Below are positions 53,764 to 62,876 of a DNA stretch of 64,000 bases, one piece after another; positions within the stretch are counted from its first letter, which is position 1, and every line of letters begins with the position of its first letter. Both the position numbers and the translations under genes were made by a program. This DNA is from Sulfurimonas lithotrophica (GTDB lineage Bacteria > Campylobacterota > Campylobacteria > Campylobacterales > Sulfurimonadaceae): positions 186,001 to 250,000 of the forward strand of contig NZ_CP043617.1 in NCBI RefSeq assembly GCF_009258225.1. Direction: 5' to 3'. The notes below the pieces were generated by a model. That model made no database searches, was not told where the DNA came from, and saw only the letters and a program-made list of their open reading frames with translations.

Positions 53764-54696
53764 TTATGCTCCTATAGAATCTCTTTTTATTCTTTTTTTC
53801 TTTTTTGTCGTATCAGATTTTGGAGTTACGTTTTTTTCTATATACTCCATGATTTTTCCTGCGATATCAAGTCCGGTTGACTTCTCAATACCTTCAAGTC
53901 CGGGAGAAGAATTTACCTCCATTACAAGCGGTCCACGTTTAGATGGAATCATATCGACTCCGCATACCCCTAATCCCATTGCTTTTGCAGCAGCTAGGGC
54001 AGTTGATTTTTCTTTACGTGTGAGTTTATGTGCGGTTGCACTTCCGCCTTGATGCAGGTTTGATCTAAAGTCTCCTTCGGCACCTTGACGCTTCATTGCA
54101 CCTACTACTTCTCCGCCTACAACCAAAGCTCTTATATCGGCTCCTCCTGCTTCTTCGATGAACTCTTGAACAAGTAAGTTAACATCCATTCCGTAAAATG
54201 CGTCCAGTACTGATTTCGCCGCTTTTTGCGTATCTACCAAGACTACACCTACACCTTGTGTACCCTCTAATATTTTTAACACTAAAGGTGTTCCGCCACT
54301 TAAAGCAATAACGTCTTTTGCACTTGATTTATTTGATGCAAAGATAGTCTTTGGCATATCTACGCCGAATTTTGAGAGTACTTGAAGACTTCTAAGTTTG
54401 TCCCTGCTTCTTTTTATAGCAAGATTTCCCGATGTGCTAAAAACATCCATCATCTCAAAGTGTCTTACCATTGCAGTACCGTAAAAAGTACGGCTTGCAC
54501 CTATTCTTGGAATGATTGCATCAGGGACGGGCAACTCTTTGCCTTTGTAGTTTACTTTTAGTTCGCCTTTCATGATCTCAATCGAGCATCTTAAGTAGTC
54601 TATAACCTGAATATCCCAGCCTCTTTGTTCACCTGCTTCTACCAATCTTTTAGTAGAATACAACTCTTTATTTCTTGATAATATATATACTCTCAT
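53764..54696 (-). CDS. RimK-type ATP-grasp alpha-L-glutamate ligase
   Basis: The 310-residue protein has the ATP-grasp fold with [16 protein letters not shown] as the flexible loop, [12 protein letters not shown], and [14 protein letters not shown] with Glu and Asn metal ligands. RimK ligases add glutamate to protein or peptide ends. It ends with a basic tail. It overlaps the retropepsin-like gene by four bases and is followed by the zinc hydrolases. Confidence 0.88.
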   Translation of the reverse strand: MRVYILSRNKELYSTKRLVEAGEQRGWDIQVIDYLRCSIEIMKGELKVNYKGKELPVPDAIIPRIGASRTFYGTAMVRHFEMMDVFSTSGNLAIKRSRDKLRSLQVLSKFGVDMPKTIFASNKSSAKDVIALSGGTPLVLKILEGTQGVGVVLVDTQKAAKSVLDAFYGMDVNLLVQEFIEEAGGADIRALVVGGEVVGAMKRQGAEGDFRSNLHQGGSATAHKLTRKEKSTALAAAKAMGLGVCGVDMIPSKRGPLVMEVNSSPGLEGIEKSTGLDIAGKIMEYIEKNVTPKSDTTKKKKRIKRDSIGA

Positions 54697-55121
54697 TTCT
54701 CTTCCTCCTTTGCTATATACTCCTGCGATACGTCAACTAAAAACTTTCCGCTTAAAAACTTTCTGCCAATTAGCATCGGGAATTTCATGTCTGCTCTGTT
54801 TGTTAAAGATATGACGGTTTTATATTTTTTTCCAAAAAAATCGACGGTAACTTTTATTGATGGGCGTGTTTGAAGTTCCCCGTTTGAGCTTCTTACGTTT
54901 TTAACCTTGTGAAGCGGCATTTTCATTTTTCTACCATGATATGATTCATGCACTTCATCAAGAAGTTTAAAATGAACAAAGTTATCATCGTCTATGTATA
55001 TATCATCACAATGAAGGGCATTAGAATCAGCCCCCGTATCGACTTTTGCATCCAAGTCGTATAAATCTAAATCTACGATAGATATAAGTTCTTTTTTACC
55101 AATAATTTTTTTATCAACCAT
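54693..55121 (-). CDS. retropepsin-like aspartic protease partner of RimK (RimB type)
   Basis: A 142-residue protein with the [10 protein letters not shown] motif of single-domain aspartic proteases, and a second glycine-rich end segment [11 protein letters not shown]. Such small retropepsin-like proteins often neighbour RimK-type ligases. It may trim or cleave the ligase product. It overlaps the ligase gene by four bases. The catalytic type is recognised; substrate is unknown. Confidence 0.82.
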   Translation of the reverse strand: MVDKKIIGKKELISIVDLDLYDLDAKVDTGADSNALHCDDIYIDDDNFVHFKLLDEVHESYHGRKMKMPLHKVKNVRSSNGELQTRPSIKVTVDFFGKKYKTVISLTNRADMKFPMLIGRKFLSGKFLVDVSQEYIAKEEEK

Positions 55122-55189
55122 CCTAAATATTCTCCACAGTTTATGTCAAGTATTATATCCTTTTTTTCAATATTACCTGCAATCACTAT

Positions 55190-55984
55190 CTAGTAAATAT
55201 TTAACTCTATTGCCAATTGTTTAACGCTTTTGTATTCATCATTTGAGATTTGTATAATGTTTGGAATATTTAGTTTTTTAAAAGTTTCTGTAGATATTTT
55301 AAATATACTAGTTTTTAATTTTTTCTGAACATTTTCTGGGAGTTTTGGATTTATGGCTATTGGATGGCTTGGATATTTACTGGTTTTATAAAGTATAGAT
55401 ACCTTGTTTTTAACCTCTTTATCTTTCATATTGTTAAAAGTTCTAACTATACCTCCGCCAAAGTCACCTATGTTTCTGGCTAAACCTTTGTAAACGGAAT
55501 CATGTGAATTTACATACAAAACTTTAGAGTTTTTGTCTATATCTATTCCAAACTTTTTTTTAAGCTCATATTTTGTTAGAAGAGTAGCTGCAAATGCTTT
55601 TGGAGCGGGAAATAAAAAGGTCGAGCCTTGAATACTTTTTTTATTTAACAGCATTTTTTTAGTACCTAAAACTATACCTTGAATCGATTTTTTAGATCTG
55701 GCTACGGCGTTGTAGCCTTTTAATTTATTTGCTATAACAAAGTGGTAGGGATTCATATAAGCTATATCGTATTTTCCTTCATATAACTCTTTTTCAAATT
55801 TTGTTATAGAAGATTCTGTTTTAAAGATAATGTTGTAACCGCTTATCTTGGAGAGTTCTTTTGTTATAGGGAGCCACTTTGTCAGAAGTACGTGCGGACT
55901 TTGCTGAGGAACTACGCCAAAGACAATATCTTTGGCATTTATGTTTATATAAAATAATATAAAAAAGGACAATACAAACTTCAT
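55190..55984 (-). CDS. PhnD-like phosphate/phosphonate-type ABC binding protein
   Basis: An N-terminal signal peptide (cleavage near NINA-KD) leads a 240-residue periplasmic binding fold. FGVVPQQSP and the ELYEGKYDIAYMNPYHFV segment are characteristic of PhnD-like proteins. No ABC permease or ATPase genes lie nearby, so it may act as a sensor or belong to a distant transporter. The ligand is not clear from the sequence. Confidence 0.85.
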   Translation of the reverse strand: MKFVLSFFILFYININAKDIVFGVVPQQSPHVLLTKWLPITKELSKISGYNIIFKTESSITKFEKELYEGKYDIAYMNPYHFVIANKLKGYNAVARSKKSIQGIVLGTKKMLLNKKSIQGSTFLFPAPKAFAATLLTKYELKKKFGIDIDKNSKVLYVNSHDSVYKGLARNIGDFGGGIVRTFNNMKDKEVKNKVSILYKTSKYPSHPIAINPKLPENVQKKLKTSIFKISTETFKKLNIPNIIQISNDEYKSVKQLAIELNIY

Positions 55985-56065
55985 CTTACACCCATTTTTT
56001 ACACTTGATATTTGCTATGATATATAAGTGTATATTAAGCAAAATTTATATGTCTTTAGACTATA

Positions 56066-56383
56066 TTAGTCTGTTATGTAACTACAACAATAATCTGTTA
56101 CAGTTTTTATTTTTAAATCAAAACTTGAATTTGCGGGAACGTTAAAACTCTCAGGCGTGTTCAGTTTTTTAAATTCGCTCTCACCAGGTAATCTTATCTC
56201 AAGTTCACCGCTCATCATTTCCATGATTTCGGCTTCATTTGTATCGAAAGTGTATTCTCCGGGTTGCATTACGCCTAAAGTTTGTTTACTTCCGTCTTGT
56301 AAAAAAATTGTACGACTGTTAACCTTACCGTCAAAATAAATATTTGCTTCTTTTATCATAGATATATTTTCTAATTTTGTCAT
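56066..56383 (-). CDS. ppnP: pyrimidine/purine nucleoside phosphorylase PpnP
   Basis: The 105-residue cupin-like protein matches PpnP (YaiE, DUF1255): ANIYFDGKVNSRTIF near the start, LGVMQPGEYTF, and FNVPANSSFDLK late. The family cleaves nucleosides with phosphate. It is 12 bases from the phosphoglucomutase gene on the same strand, so the two are likely co-transcribed. Confidence 0.9.
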   Translation of the reverse strand: MTKLENISMIKEANIYFDGKVNSRTIFLQDGSKQTLGVMQPGEYTFDTNEAEIMEMMSGELEIRLPGESEFKKLNTPESFNVPANSSFDLKIKTVTDYCCSYITD

Positions 56384-56395
56384 TTTGTGTTTTCC

Positions 56396-58048
56396 TTATT
56401 TTATTACGCTAAGAACTATTTCTTTAGCTTCATTTTGAATTGTAGCTAAATGCTCCTTAGAGATAAAACTCTCGGCATAAATTTTGTAAATATCTTCGGT
56501 TCCTGAAGGTCTTGCTGCAAACCAACCGTTTTTAGTCACGACTTTAAGTCCGCCAATCATTTTATCATTTCCTTTTGCATTTGTAAAAATATCTGTAATC
56601 TCTTCACCTGCTAAAGTTTTTGAACTTATGTCGTTTGGGCTAAGTTTTTTTAGTTTTGCTTTTTGTGTAGAAGTTGCAGGTGCATCACTTCTCTCGTAAT
56701 ATGCTTTGCCAAACTGCTCTTCAAGCTCTTTGTAGATTTGAGAGGGGTCTTTTTTTAATTTTGCAGTTATTTCATATGCTAAAAGGTTTAATATGATGCC
56801 GTCTTTGTCGTTTGACCACTCACTGCCGTCTTTTCTTAAAAACGAAGCTCCCGCACTCTCTTCGCCGCCAAATCCAAGATAACCGTTTTTAAGTCCATCA
56901 ACAAACCATTTAAAACCGACAGGTGTTTCATAAACTTCGGTGTTTATAGATTTTGCAACGCGGTCTATCATAGAGCTAGATACTAAAGTTTTTCCTATTT
57001 TTAAACCTTTACTCCAGCCCTCGCGATTTTGGAAAAGATACCAGATAGCAACAGATAGATAGTGGTTTGGATTCATAAGTCCGTTTTTTGTAACGATGCC
57101 GTGGCGGTCAAAATCAGGGTCGTTTGCAAATGCTAAATCATACTTGTCTTTTAGTGAGATTAGTGAACTCATTGCATAAGGAGATGAACAATCCATTCTG
57201 ACTTTTCCGTCATGGTCGCACGACATAAAAGAAAAAGTTTTATCCACTTTATCATTGACTATGTCAAGTCCAAGCCCATATATCTCGTTGATTTTTTTAT
57301 ATACCTCTATACCTGAACCGCCAAGTGGATCGACACCTACATTTAACTTAGCCCCTTGCAGTAGTTTCATATCTATAACTTCATCCAAAGCTTTTACGTA
57401 AGGTGTTATAAAGTCAAATTTTTGAGCAGATTCAAAGGCAGTTTTTTCATCAACAGTTTTTACACCTTCAAGCTTATTTGCTATATACTCGTTTGCTTTT
57501 GTCTCGATTGTACTCGTAACATCTGTATCTGCAGGACCGCCGTGTATAGCGTTATATTTAAAACCGCCGTCTTGGGGTGGATTGTGCGAAGGTGTTATAA
57601 CTACGCCGTCACTCAGTTCTTTACTTGTTTTATTTGCTTCTATAACGGTAAAAGAAAGAACCGGTGTCGGAGTATAACCGTCATTCTCAGCTACGGCACA
57701 TTTGATACCGTTTGCAATAAAAACTTTTAATGCGGAAATTTCGGCAGGAGTTGAGAGGGCATGAGTATCTTTTGCTATAAAAAGAGTGCCTTTTATGTTG
57801 TTCTCTTTTCTGTAATCACTTAAAGCCTGACTTATAGCTAGGATATGAGTTTCATTAAAAGAGTTTTTAAAAGAACATCCGCGATGCCCCGATGTTCCAA
57901 ACACGACTTTTTGTTCTTCGTTGGATATATCGGGTGTATTTTTATAGTATGCATCTATGAGTGCATCTATATCTACCAAATCATTTTTATCTACTATCTT
58001 TCCTGCTTTTGCATCTGCCAAAGGGTTTCTCCTAAAAAAATTGTGCAA
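56396..58048 (-). CDS. pgm: phosphoglucomutase
   Basis: The enzyme interconverts glucose 1- and 6-phosphate. The active-site serine loop is TPSHNPPQDGG, the metal loop is DPDFDRHG, and the sugar loop is GGEESAGASFLR. The start FGTSGHRG is typical. The 550-residue length matches the alpha-D-glucose-specific class. It supplies glucose 1-phosphate for surface sugars and glycogen-type polymers. Confidence 0.93.
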   Translation of the reverse strand: MHNFFRRNPLADAKAGKIVDKNDLVDIDALIDAYYKNTPDISNEEQKVVFGTSGHRGCSFKNSFNETHILAISQALSDYRKENNIKGTLFIAKDTHALSTPAEISALKVFIANGIKCAVAENDGYTPTPVLSFTVIEANKTSKELSDGVVITPSHNPPQDGGFKYNAIHGGPADTDVTSTIETKANEYIANKLEGVKTVDEKTAFESAQKFDFITPYVKALDEVIDMKLLQGAKLNVGVDPLGGSGIEVYKKINEIYGLGLDIVNDKVDKTFSFMSCDHDGKVRMDCSSPYAMSSLISLKDKYDLAFANDPDFDRHGIVTKNGLMNPNHYLSVAIWYLFQNREGWSKGLKIGKTLVSSSMIDRVAKSINTEVYETPVGFKWFVDGLKNGYLGFGGEESAGASFLRKDGSEWSNDKDGIILNLLAYEITAKLKKDPSQIYKELEEQFGKAYYERSDAPATSTQKAKLKKLSPNDISSKTLAGEEITDIFTNAKGNDKMIGGLKVVTKNGWFAARPSGTEDIYKIYAESFISKEHLATIQNEAKEIVLSVIK

Positions 58049-58107
58049 TTATATCAAAAGGCTTCTGTTTTATAAAATACTTATTAAAAAATGTGTATTC
58101 TTAGTTT

Positions 58108-59859
58108 ATGTACAAAAAATATATATACACTTTGTTTTTGTTGTTTTTAGCTTTTTTAATGTTCTCAAACGAAAATGCAAAAGAGATTATTGCAGGAATT
58201 ACCATATTTTTAATCGGTATGGTTTTTATGGAGGATGGTTTTAAACTCTTTAGCGGAGGCATCTTGGAAGATATACTGAAAAAAAGTACGTCAAACTTGT
58301 TAAAGTCTATATTTTCAGGATTTTTGGCAACGTCCGTTGTGCAAAGCTCATCTCTGCTTACGATAATAGTTATATCTTTTTTAAGTGCAGAGTTAATAAC
58401 TCTAAGCGGTGCAGTCGGTGTAATATTCGGCTCAAACATAGGTACTACTACAACGGCATGGATAGTATCTAGCTTTGGGGTAAAAATAGATATAGCAAAA
58501 TATGCACTGCCGATGATAAGTTTCGGAGTCATTTTTAATTTTAACAAAGATAAAAACTATAAAGGTTTTGGAAATATATTACTTGGACTCGGATTTGTAT
58601 TTTTAGGCATCGCCTATATGAAAAGCGGATTTGAATCTTTAAAAGATGCAATTGATTTGGCATCTTTGGCAATTGATGGTTATCTGGGAGTTTTAGTATA
58701 TGTGTTTATCGGCGCAATAGCTACTATTATAATCCAGTCAAGTTCGGCTACTATGGCACTAATCATAACTGCTTTGGCAGCAGGCCATATAGAATACTAC
58801 AATGCCCTCTCACTTGCTATAGGTGCAAATATAGGTACTACGGTTACGGCAATTATAGGCTCTTTTAACTCAAACAACAATGCCAAAAGATTGGCAGTTG
58901 CGCATCTGATATTTAATATAGTTACCGCATTTGTTGCCGTAGTTTTTTTATATCAACTCTCAGATTTTGTAAAATATCTCTCATCAAATATCGGAATATC
59001 AAAAGAAGATTATATACTGCAACTTGCACTTTTTCATACCCTGTTTAATGTCTTAGGGGTATTACTGGTAGCACCTTTTACTAAATACTTGGTCAAATAT
59101 CTTTTATCTATTTTTAAAGAAAAAGATACAGATGCAAAAGCCAAATATTTAGATGAGACCGTTATAAATTTACCCGAAGCTGCACTAAGTGCAATAAAAA
59201 AAGAGGTAGAGCATCTTTATGATAACTCTGTTGAAGTTATATCGCATGCACTCTCTCTTCATAGGCATAAATATATTGGCAGTAACGACATTATGTGTGT
59301 CGTGGAAGAATCAACGGCAGAGATTTATACCGACATAGACAAGTATTATAATGAAAATATTAAAGGCTTATATAGCGAAATATTATACTTTTCTACACTT
59401 GCCCAAGAGGGGATGGAGAGTGAATTACAAGATGAGGTTTATAGGTTGAAAATATCTTGTAGGCATATAGTTGAAGCTATCAAGAGTGTTAAAGAGTTAC
59501 AAAAAAATATAAACAGGAATCTTCATACTAAAAACAGTTATATAAGAAGCGAATACAATAATTTAAGAAAAAATATTGCTAAAACCATAGATACAATCTA
59601 TGCTATACGAAATACGGAAGATGATTTAGACAGCATCTCTAAAATACAAATTCTCAAAAAGGAGATTGAAGAGTTAGACTATATTCAAAACGGAAAGATA
59701 GATTCACTTATTCGTGAAGATAAAATTGATTCAAAATCGGCTACATCGCTTATAAACGACAATGCGTTTACATATGATATTGCAACAAAGCTTATCGAGT
59801 CTGCTATAACATTGTGGGTAAAAGATAAAGATATAAGAACACTGGGAAGGAGTGTATAA
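58108..59859 (+). CDS. Na/Pi-cotransporter family protein with PhoU-like domain
   Basis: The 583-residue protein has two inverted repeats of membrane helices, each with the QSSS motif (VVQSSSLL and IIQSSSAT) that binds phosphate in NptA-type carriers. The cytoplasmic C-terminal 230 residues form a PhoU-like helical domain. It imports phosphate with sodium or exports it. The stop overlaps the start of the next small gene by one base. Confidence 0.9.
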   Translation: MYKKYIYTLFLLFLAFLMFSNENAKEIIAGITIFLIGMVFMEDGFKLFSGGILEDILKKSTSNLLKSIFSGFLATSVVQSSSLLTIIVISFLSAELITLSGAVGVIFGSNIGTTTTAWIVSSFGVKIDIAKYALPMISFGVIFNFNKDKNYKGFGNILLGLGFVFLGIAYMKSGFESLKDAIDLASLAIDGYLGVLVYVFIGAIATIIIQSSSATMALIITALAAGHIEYYNALSLAIGANIGTTVTAIIGSFNSNNNAKRLAVAHLIFNIVTAFVAVVFLYQLSDFVKYLSSNIGISKEDYILQLALFHTLFNVLGVLLVAPFTKYLVKYLLSIFKEKDTDAKAKYLDETVINLPEAALSAIKKEVEHLYDNSVEVISHALSLHRHKYIGSNDIMCVVEESTAEIYTDIDKYYNENIKGLYSEILYFSTLAQEGMESELQDEVYRLKISCRHIVEAIKSVKELQKNINRNLHTKNSYIRSEYNNLRKNIAKTIDTIYAIRNTEDDLDSISKIQILKKEIEELDYIQNGKIDSLIREDKIDSKSATSLINDNAFTYDIATKLIESAITLWVKDKDIRTLGRSV

Positions 59860-60086
59860 TGGGTATAGAAAAACTTTTTAAAAAAGTTGAAAAATTTTTT
59901 AAAATGGATAAAGATTTGCAAGAGAAAGAATATGAAAAAAAGCAGAAGCTACAAGAGGCTTTGGAGGAAAAAATTGAATCTTTAAAGAAAAAAATCGATG
60001 AAAGTGATAGTCAAACTAAGAAACATGAACATAAAAAACAGATAGAATTAATGAAAGGTTTTTTAAAAGAGTTAGAAGATAACTAA
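59859..60086 (+). CDS. small coiled-coil protein after the phosphate transporter
   Basis: A 75-residue, highly charged protein with almost continuous helix and many Lys and Glu residues (KKVEKFFKMDKDLQEKEYEK). It overlaps the transporter stop by one base and so is translationally coupled. No family is recognised. It may regulate or assemble with the transporter. Confidence 0.7.
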   Translation: MGIEKLFKKVEKFFKMDKDLQEKEYEKKQKLQEALEEKIESLKKKIDESDSQTKKHEHKKQIELMKGFLKELEDN

Positions 60087-60101
60087 AAAGGAGAATAAAC
60101 T

Positions 60102-61370
60102 ATGCCAAAAAAAGCAAAACTAGATAAAGAAGCACTAGATTACCATCAGTTTCCACAACCGGGAAAAATTTCGGTTGAAGTGACAAAACCTGTTAAAACC
60201 CAAAAAGATTTATCTCTCGCATATACCCCGGGTGTAGCCGTGCCGTGTTTAAAGATTGCCGATAATCCATCAGATGCATATAAATACACTGCTAAGAAAA
60301 ATTTAGTAGCCGTTATATCAAACGGTACTGCAGTTTTAGGTCTTGGCGATATAGGAGCACTTGCATCTAAGCCTGTCATGGAAGGTAAAAGTGTTTTGTT
60401 TAAAAGTTTCTCGGCAATAAACAGTTTTGATATAGAAGTAGATACCGATAACGTAGATAGATTTTGCTCTGTCGTATCTGCTATAGCTCCTACATTTGGA
60501 GGGATAAATTTAGAAGATATCAAAGCACCTGAGTGTTTTGAGATAGAAAAACGTTTAGTTGAAGAGTTGGATATTCCGGTAATGCATGATGACCAGCACG
60601 GAACGGCTGTTATATCTGCAGCGGGGATTATAAACGCAAGTAAGATAGCGGGAAAATATACCGAGCATCTTAAGATAGTAATAGTGGGTGCGGGAGCTGC
60701 AGCCATATCATGTGCAAGACTTTACAAAGAGCTTGGTGCGGATGAGATTTATATGCTTGATTCACGCGGATTAATCCATGAGGGAAGAAGTGATTTGAAT
60801 CATTACAAACGTGAGTTTGCTTGTGAGTGTTGGATGGAACATAAAGAGATATTTGAAAATGCAGACGTTGTAGTCGGGCTTTCAAAACCGGGTACTTTTA
60901 CACTTGAGGATATTAAACTTATGGATAAAAACCCAATCATCTTTGCTCTCTCAAATCCAACTCCCGAAGTCTTTCCCGATGAAGTGAAAAAAGTAAGACC
61001 CGATGCTATAGTGGCAACGGGAAGAAGTGACTTTGACAATCAAGTAAACAACGTGCTTGGTTTTCCTTTTATTTTTAGAGGGGCTTTGGATACACAGGCA
61101 AAAGAGATAAATACCCAGATGAAACTTGCAGCTTCAAAAGCTTTGGCACTTTTGACAAAAGAGCCGGTCCCTGAGTATCTAAACGAGATATACGGGAAAA
61201 AACTGGAGTTTGGCAAAGATTATATAATCCCAAAACCTTTTGATAAAAGACTGATAGTTGAGGTTTCATCTGCCGTAGCCGAGGCCGCAATAGAAAGCGG
61301 TTCGTCACCGCTAAAAGATTTTGATATGGATGCTTACAGAGCTGAACTTGCTACTCTTTTAGAAGAGTAG
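60102..61370 (+). CDS. maeB: NAD(P)-dependent malic enzyme
   Basis: The enzyme decarboxylates malate to pyruvate. Its 422 residues form a malic enzyme domain with the Tyr/Lys catalytic region (YTPGVAVPCL and GLGDIGALASKPVMEGK) and a Rossmann domain with IVGAGAAAISCA. MHDDQHGTAV holds the metal ligands. It lacks the phosphotransacetylase-like domain seen in long MaeB proteins. It probably links the reverse TCA cycle to pyruvate (inference). Confidence 0.93.
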   Translation: MPKKAKLDKEALDYHQFPQPGKISVEVTKPVKTQKDLSLAYTPGVAVPCLKIADNPSDAYKYTAKKNLVAVISNGTAVLGLGDIGALASKPVMEGKSVLFKSFSAINSFDIEVDTDNVDRFCSVVSAIAPTFGGINLEDIKAPECFEIEKRLVEELDIPVMHDDQHGTAVISAAGIINASKIAGKYTEHLKIVIVGAGAAAISCARLYKELGADEIYMLDSRGLIHEGRSDLNHYKREFACECWMEHKEIFENADVVVGLSKPGTFTLEDIKLMDKNPIIFALSNPTPEVFPDEVKKVRPDAIVATGRSDFDNQVNNVLGFPFIFRGALDTQAKEINTQMKLAASKALALLTKEPVPEYLNEIYGKKLEFGKDYIIPKPFDKRLIVEVSSAVAEAAIESGSSPLKDFDMDAYRAELATLLEE

Positions 61371-61372
61371 TA

Positions 61373-62029
61373 TCAGTGCTTTAGTTTATCTACTTTTGAA
61401 TAAAAAGCTTTCAGTCCAAGCTGTGCTTTTTTATCAAAGTCGTATGAGATGCATTTTAGATAATTGAGTATATCTTTTTTTGCTATGCCTGTTCTTTTTG
61501 ATGCATCTGAAAGTATATAGTTTGGTATTTTTACTCTTTGCTTTATAAAGTTTTTTTCTATTCGTTTATAAAGTTTTTTATCTTTATGAAAACTAAGAAG
61601 GGCAAACACAAAGGGCAAGTTATATTTTTGATTCCACAGTTTTGCCAAATCTATATGCTCACCTCCACTTAGATAATACCTAAGTGCTCTGTCACCTATA
61701 AGTACTTCGCCCTCTACTCCCAAAATATCTACTAAAATATTTGATGTTGCCGATGCTACATCTTTTATGTTAGTTTTGCTTGGGATTGCTATTACGCTTT
61801 GAACCTCTTTTTTGGCGATAATCCCTAAGTTTACATTGTTGAATTTTCTGGCACGTATGCTTGATATAAACGCCGCATCTACGCGACGGGTTAAAAATTT
61901 TTCATTTACGACAGCGGGTACTCCACTATAGTAACGCATACTCATCTTTTGCTGATTACTTTTAGTAAAATGCTTCATAAATACATGAAAAGGCAATAAA
62001 TTTAAATATTCTATTTTTCCAAAAACCAT
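61373..62029 (-). CDS. mqnA: chorismate dehydratase MqnA (futalosine pathway)
   Basis: MqnA is the first enzyme of the futalosine route to menaquinone, used by Campylobacterota. The N-terminal GKIEYLNLLPFHVF region and the RRVDAAFISSI segment fit the MqnA/D fold. At 218 residues it is slightly short but complete. It converges on the malic enzyme gene with a two-base gap. Confidence 0.85.
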   Translation of the reverse strand: MVFGKIEYLNLLPFHVFMKHFTKSNQQKMSMRYYSGVPAVVNEKFLTRRVDAAFISSIRARKFNNVNLGIIAKKEVQSVIAIPSKTNIKDVASATSNILVDILGVEGEVLIGDRALRYYLSGGEHIDLAKLWNQKYNLPFVFALLSFHKDKKLYKRIEKNFIKQRVKIPNYILSDASKRTGIAKKDILNYLKCISYDFDKKAQLGLKAFYSKVDKLKH

Positions 62030-62104
62030 GGCGAAATTATACTAGATTTAACTTATCTTAGTATAATCACTTTAAGAAATTTAGAACAAATGGAATTATA
62101 AGAG

Positions 62105-62326
62105 ATGGTAAGAATAGAGTTTTTAGGTCCTATACAAAAAGAACCATTAGAGTTGGAAATAACAAATTTAAAAGAACTGGCAACTGTTTTACAAGAAGAT
62201 AAAGATATGAGTGAATGGTTAAAAAATTCCGCCGTGGCAGTGAATGATAACTTAGTGTCTTCACTTGATACAGACTTAAAAGACGGGGATAAAGTCTCAT
62301 TACTTCCTCCTGTTTGCGGTGGATGA
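62105..62326 (+). CDS. moaD: molybdopterin synthase sulfur carrier subunit MoaD
   Basis: A 73-residue ubiquitin-like protein that ends in VCGG, the C-terminal Gly-Gly that carries the thiocarboxylate. MVRIEFLGP opens the fold. It is followed by moaE one base after its stop. Together with moaE and moeA it forms the molybdenum-cofactor group at the right end. Confidence 0.92.
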   Translation: MVRIEFLGPIQKEPLELEITNLKELATVLQEDKDMSEWLKNSAVAVNDNLVSSLDTDLKDGDKVSLLPPVCGG

Positions 62327-62327
62327 T

Positions 62328-62765
62328 ATGTTAGAACTTTATGATGGTTCTTTAGACGTTCCCGCAATTTTAGAGAGATGGTACAAAGAGGAAGAAAAAA
62401 GTAATTACGGTGCATTTATTCCCTTTATCGGGACAATTAGAGATGAAGATGATATAGACGGACTTAGTTTTGACGTGTATGAGCCTATTTTAGAATCTTG
62501 GTATAGCGCGTGGCAAGATAAGGCAAAAGAAAAGGGTGCGAAAATAAAAATGGCACACTCCCGCGGTGATGTGATGCTTCATGAATCATCTTATATAGCT
62601 GCTGTTTTTTCTCCTAAACGTAGAGTTGCATTGGAATTTATAGATGAGTTTGTAGAAGACTTTAAAGCTTCAGCTCCAATCTGGAAATATGATTTAAAAA
62701 ACGGGAAAAGAATATACGCAGAAGATCGCTCAACTGCTATAAAGGGGTCAGGCTTACTATCGTAA
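62328..62765 (+). CDS. moaE: molybdopterin synthase catalytic subunit MoaE
   Basis: MoaE joins two sulphur atoms to precursor Z. The chain shows GAFIPFIGTIRDED, HSRGDVMLHESSYIAAVFSPKR and the catalytic Lys near KYDLKNGKRIYAE. The ATG at 62328 with GGTGGA upstream is chosen over the GTG nine bases earlier. The 145-residue length is standard. Confidence 0.92.
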   Translation: MLELYDGSLDVPAILERWYKEEEKSNYGAFIPFIGTIRDEDDIDGLSFDVYEPILESWYSAWQDKAKEKGAKIKMAHSRGDVMLHESSYIAAVFSPKRRVALEFIDEFVEDFKASAPIWKYDLKNGKRIYAEDRSTAIKGSGLLS

Positions 62766-62770
62766 GCTCT

Positions 62771-62850
62771 TTAGTCGCCTCAGCGGCGCAAGCGAAGCTA
62801 AGGGACTTCGTTCCTTCGCGGACTAATAAATGAAGGGTTCCTTCATTTTA
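62771..62850. repeat. structured intergenic element with hairpin between moaE and moeA
   Basis: Outer arm TTAGTC (62771-62776) pairs with GACTAA (62821-62826), GCGAAG (62792-62797) with CTTCGC (62814-62819), and a smaller stem lies inside. Next comes a clean nine-base hairpin (62828-62836 with 62840-62848) around a three-base loop. The shape suggests a dispersed palindromic element or a terminator, or both. Confidence 0.6.
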
Positions 62851-62876
62851 TGAAATAAAATTAAGGATTTACTATC

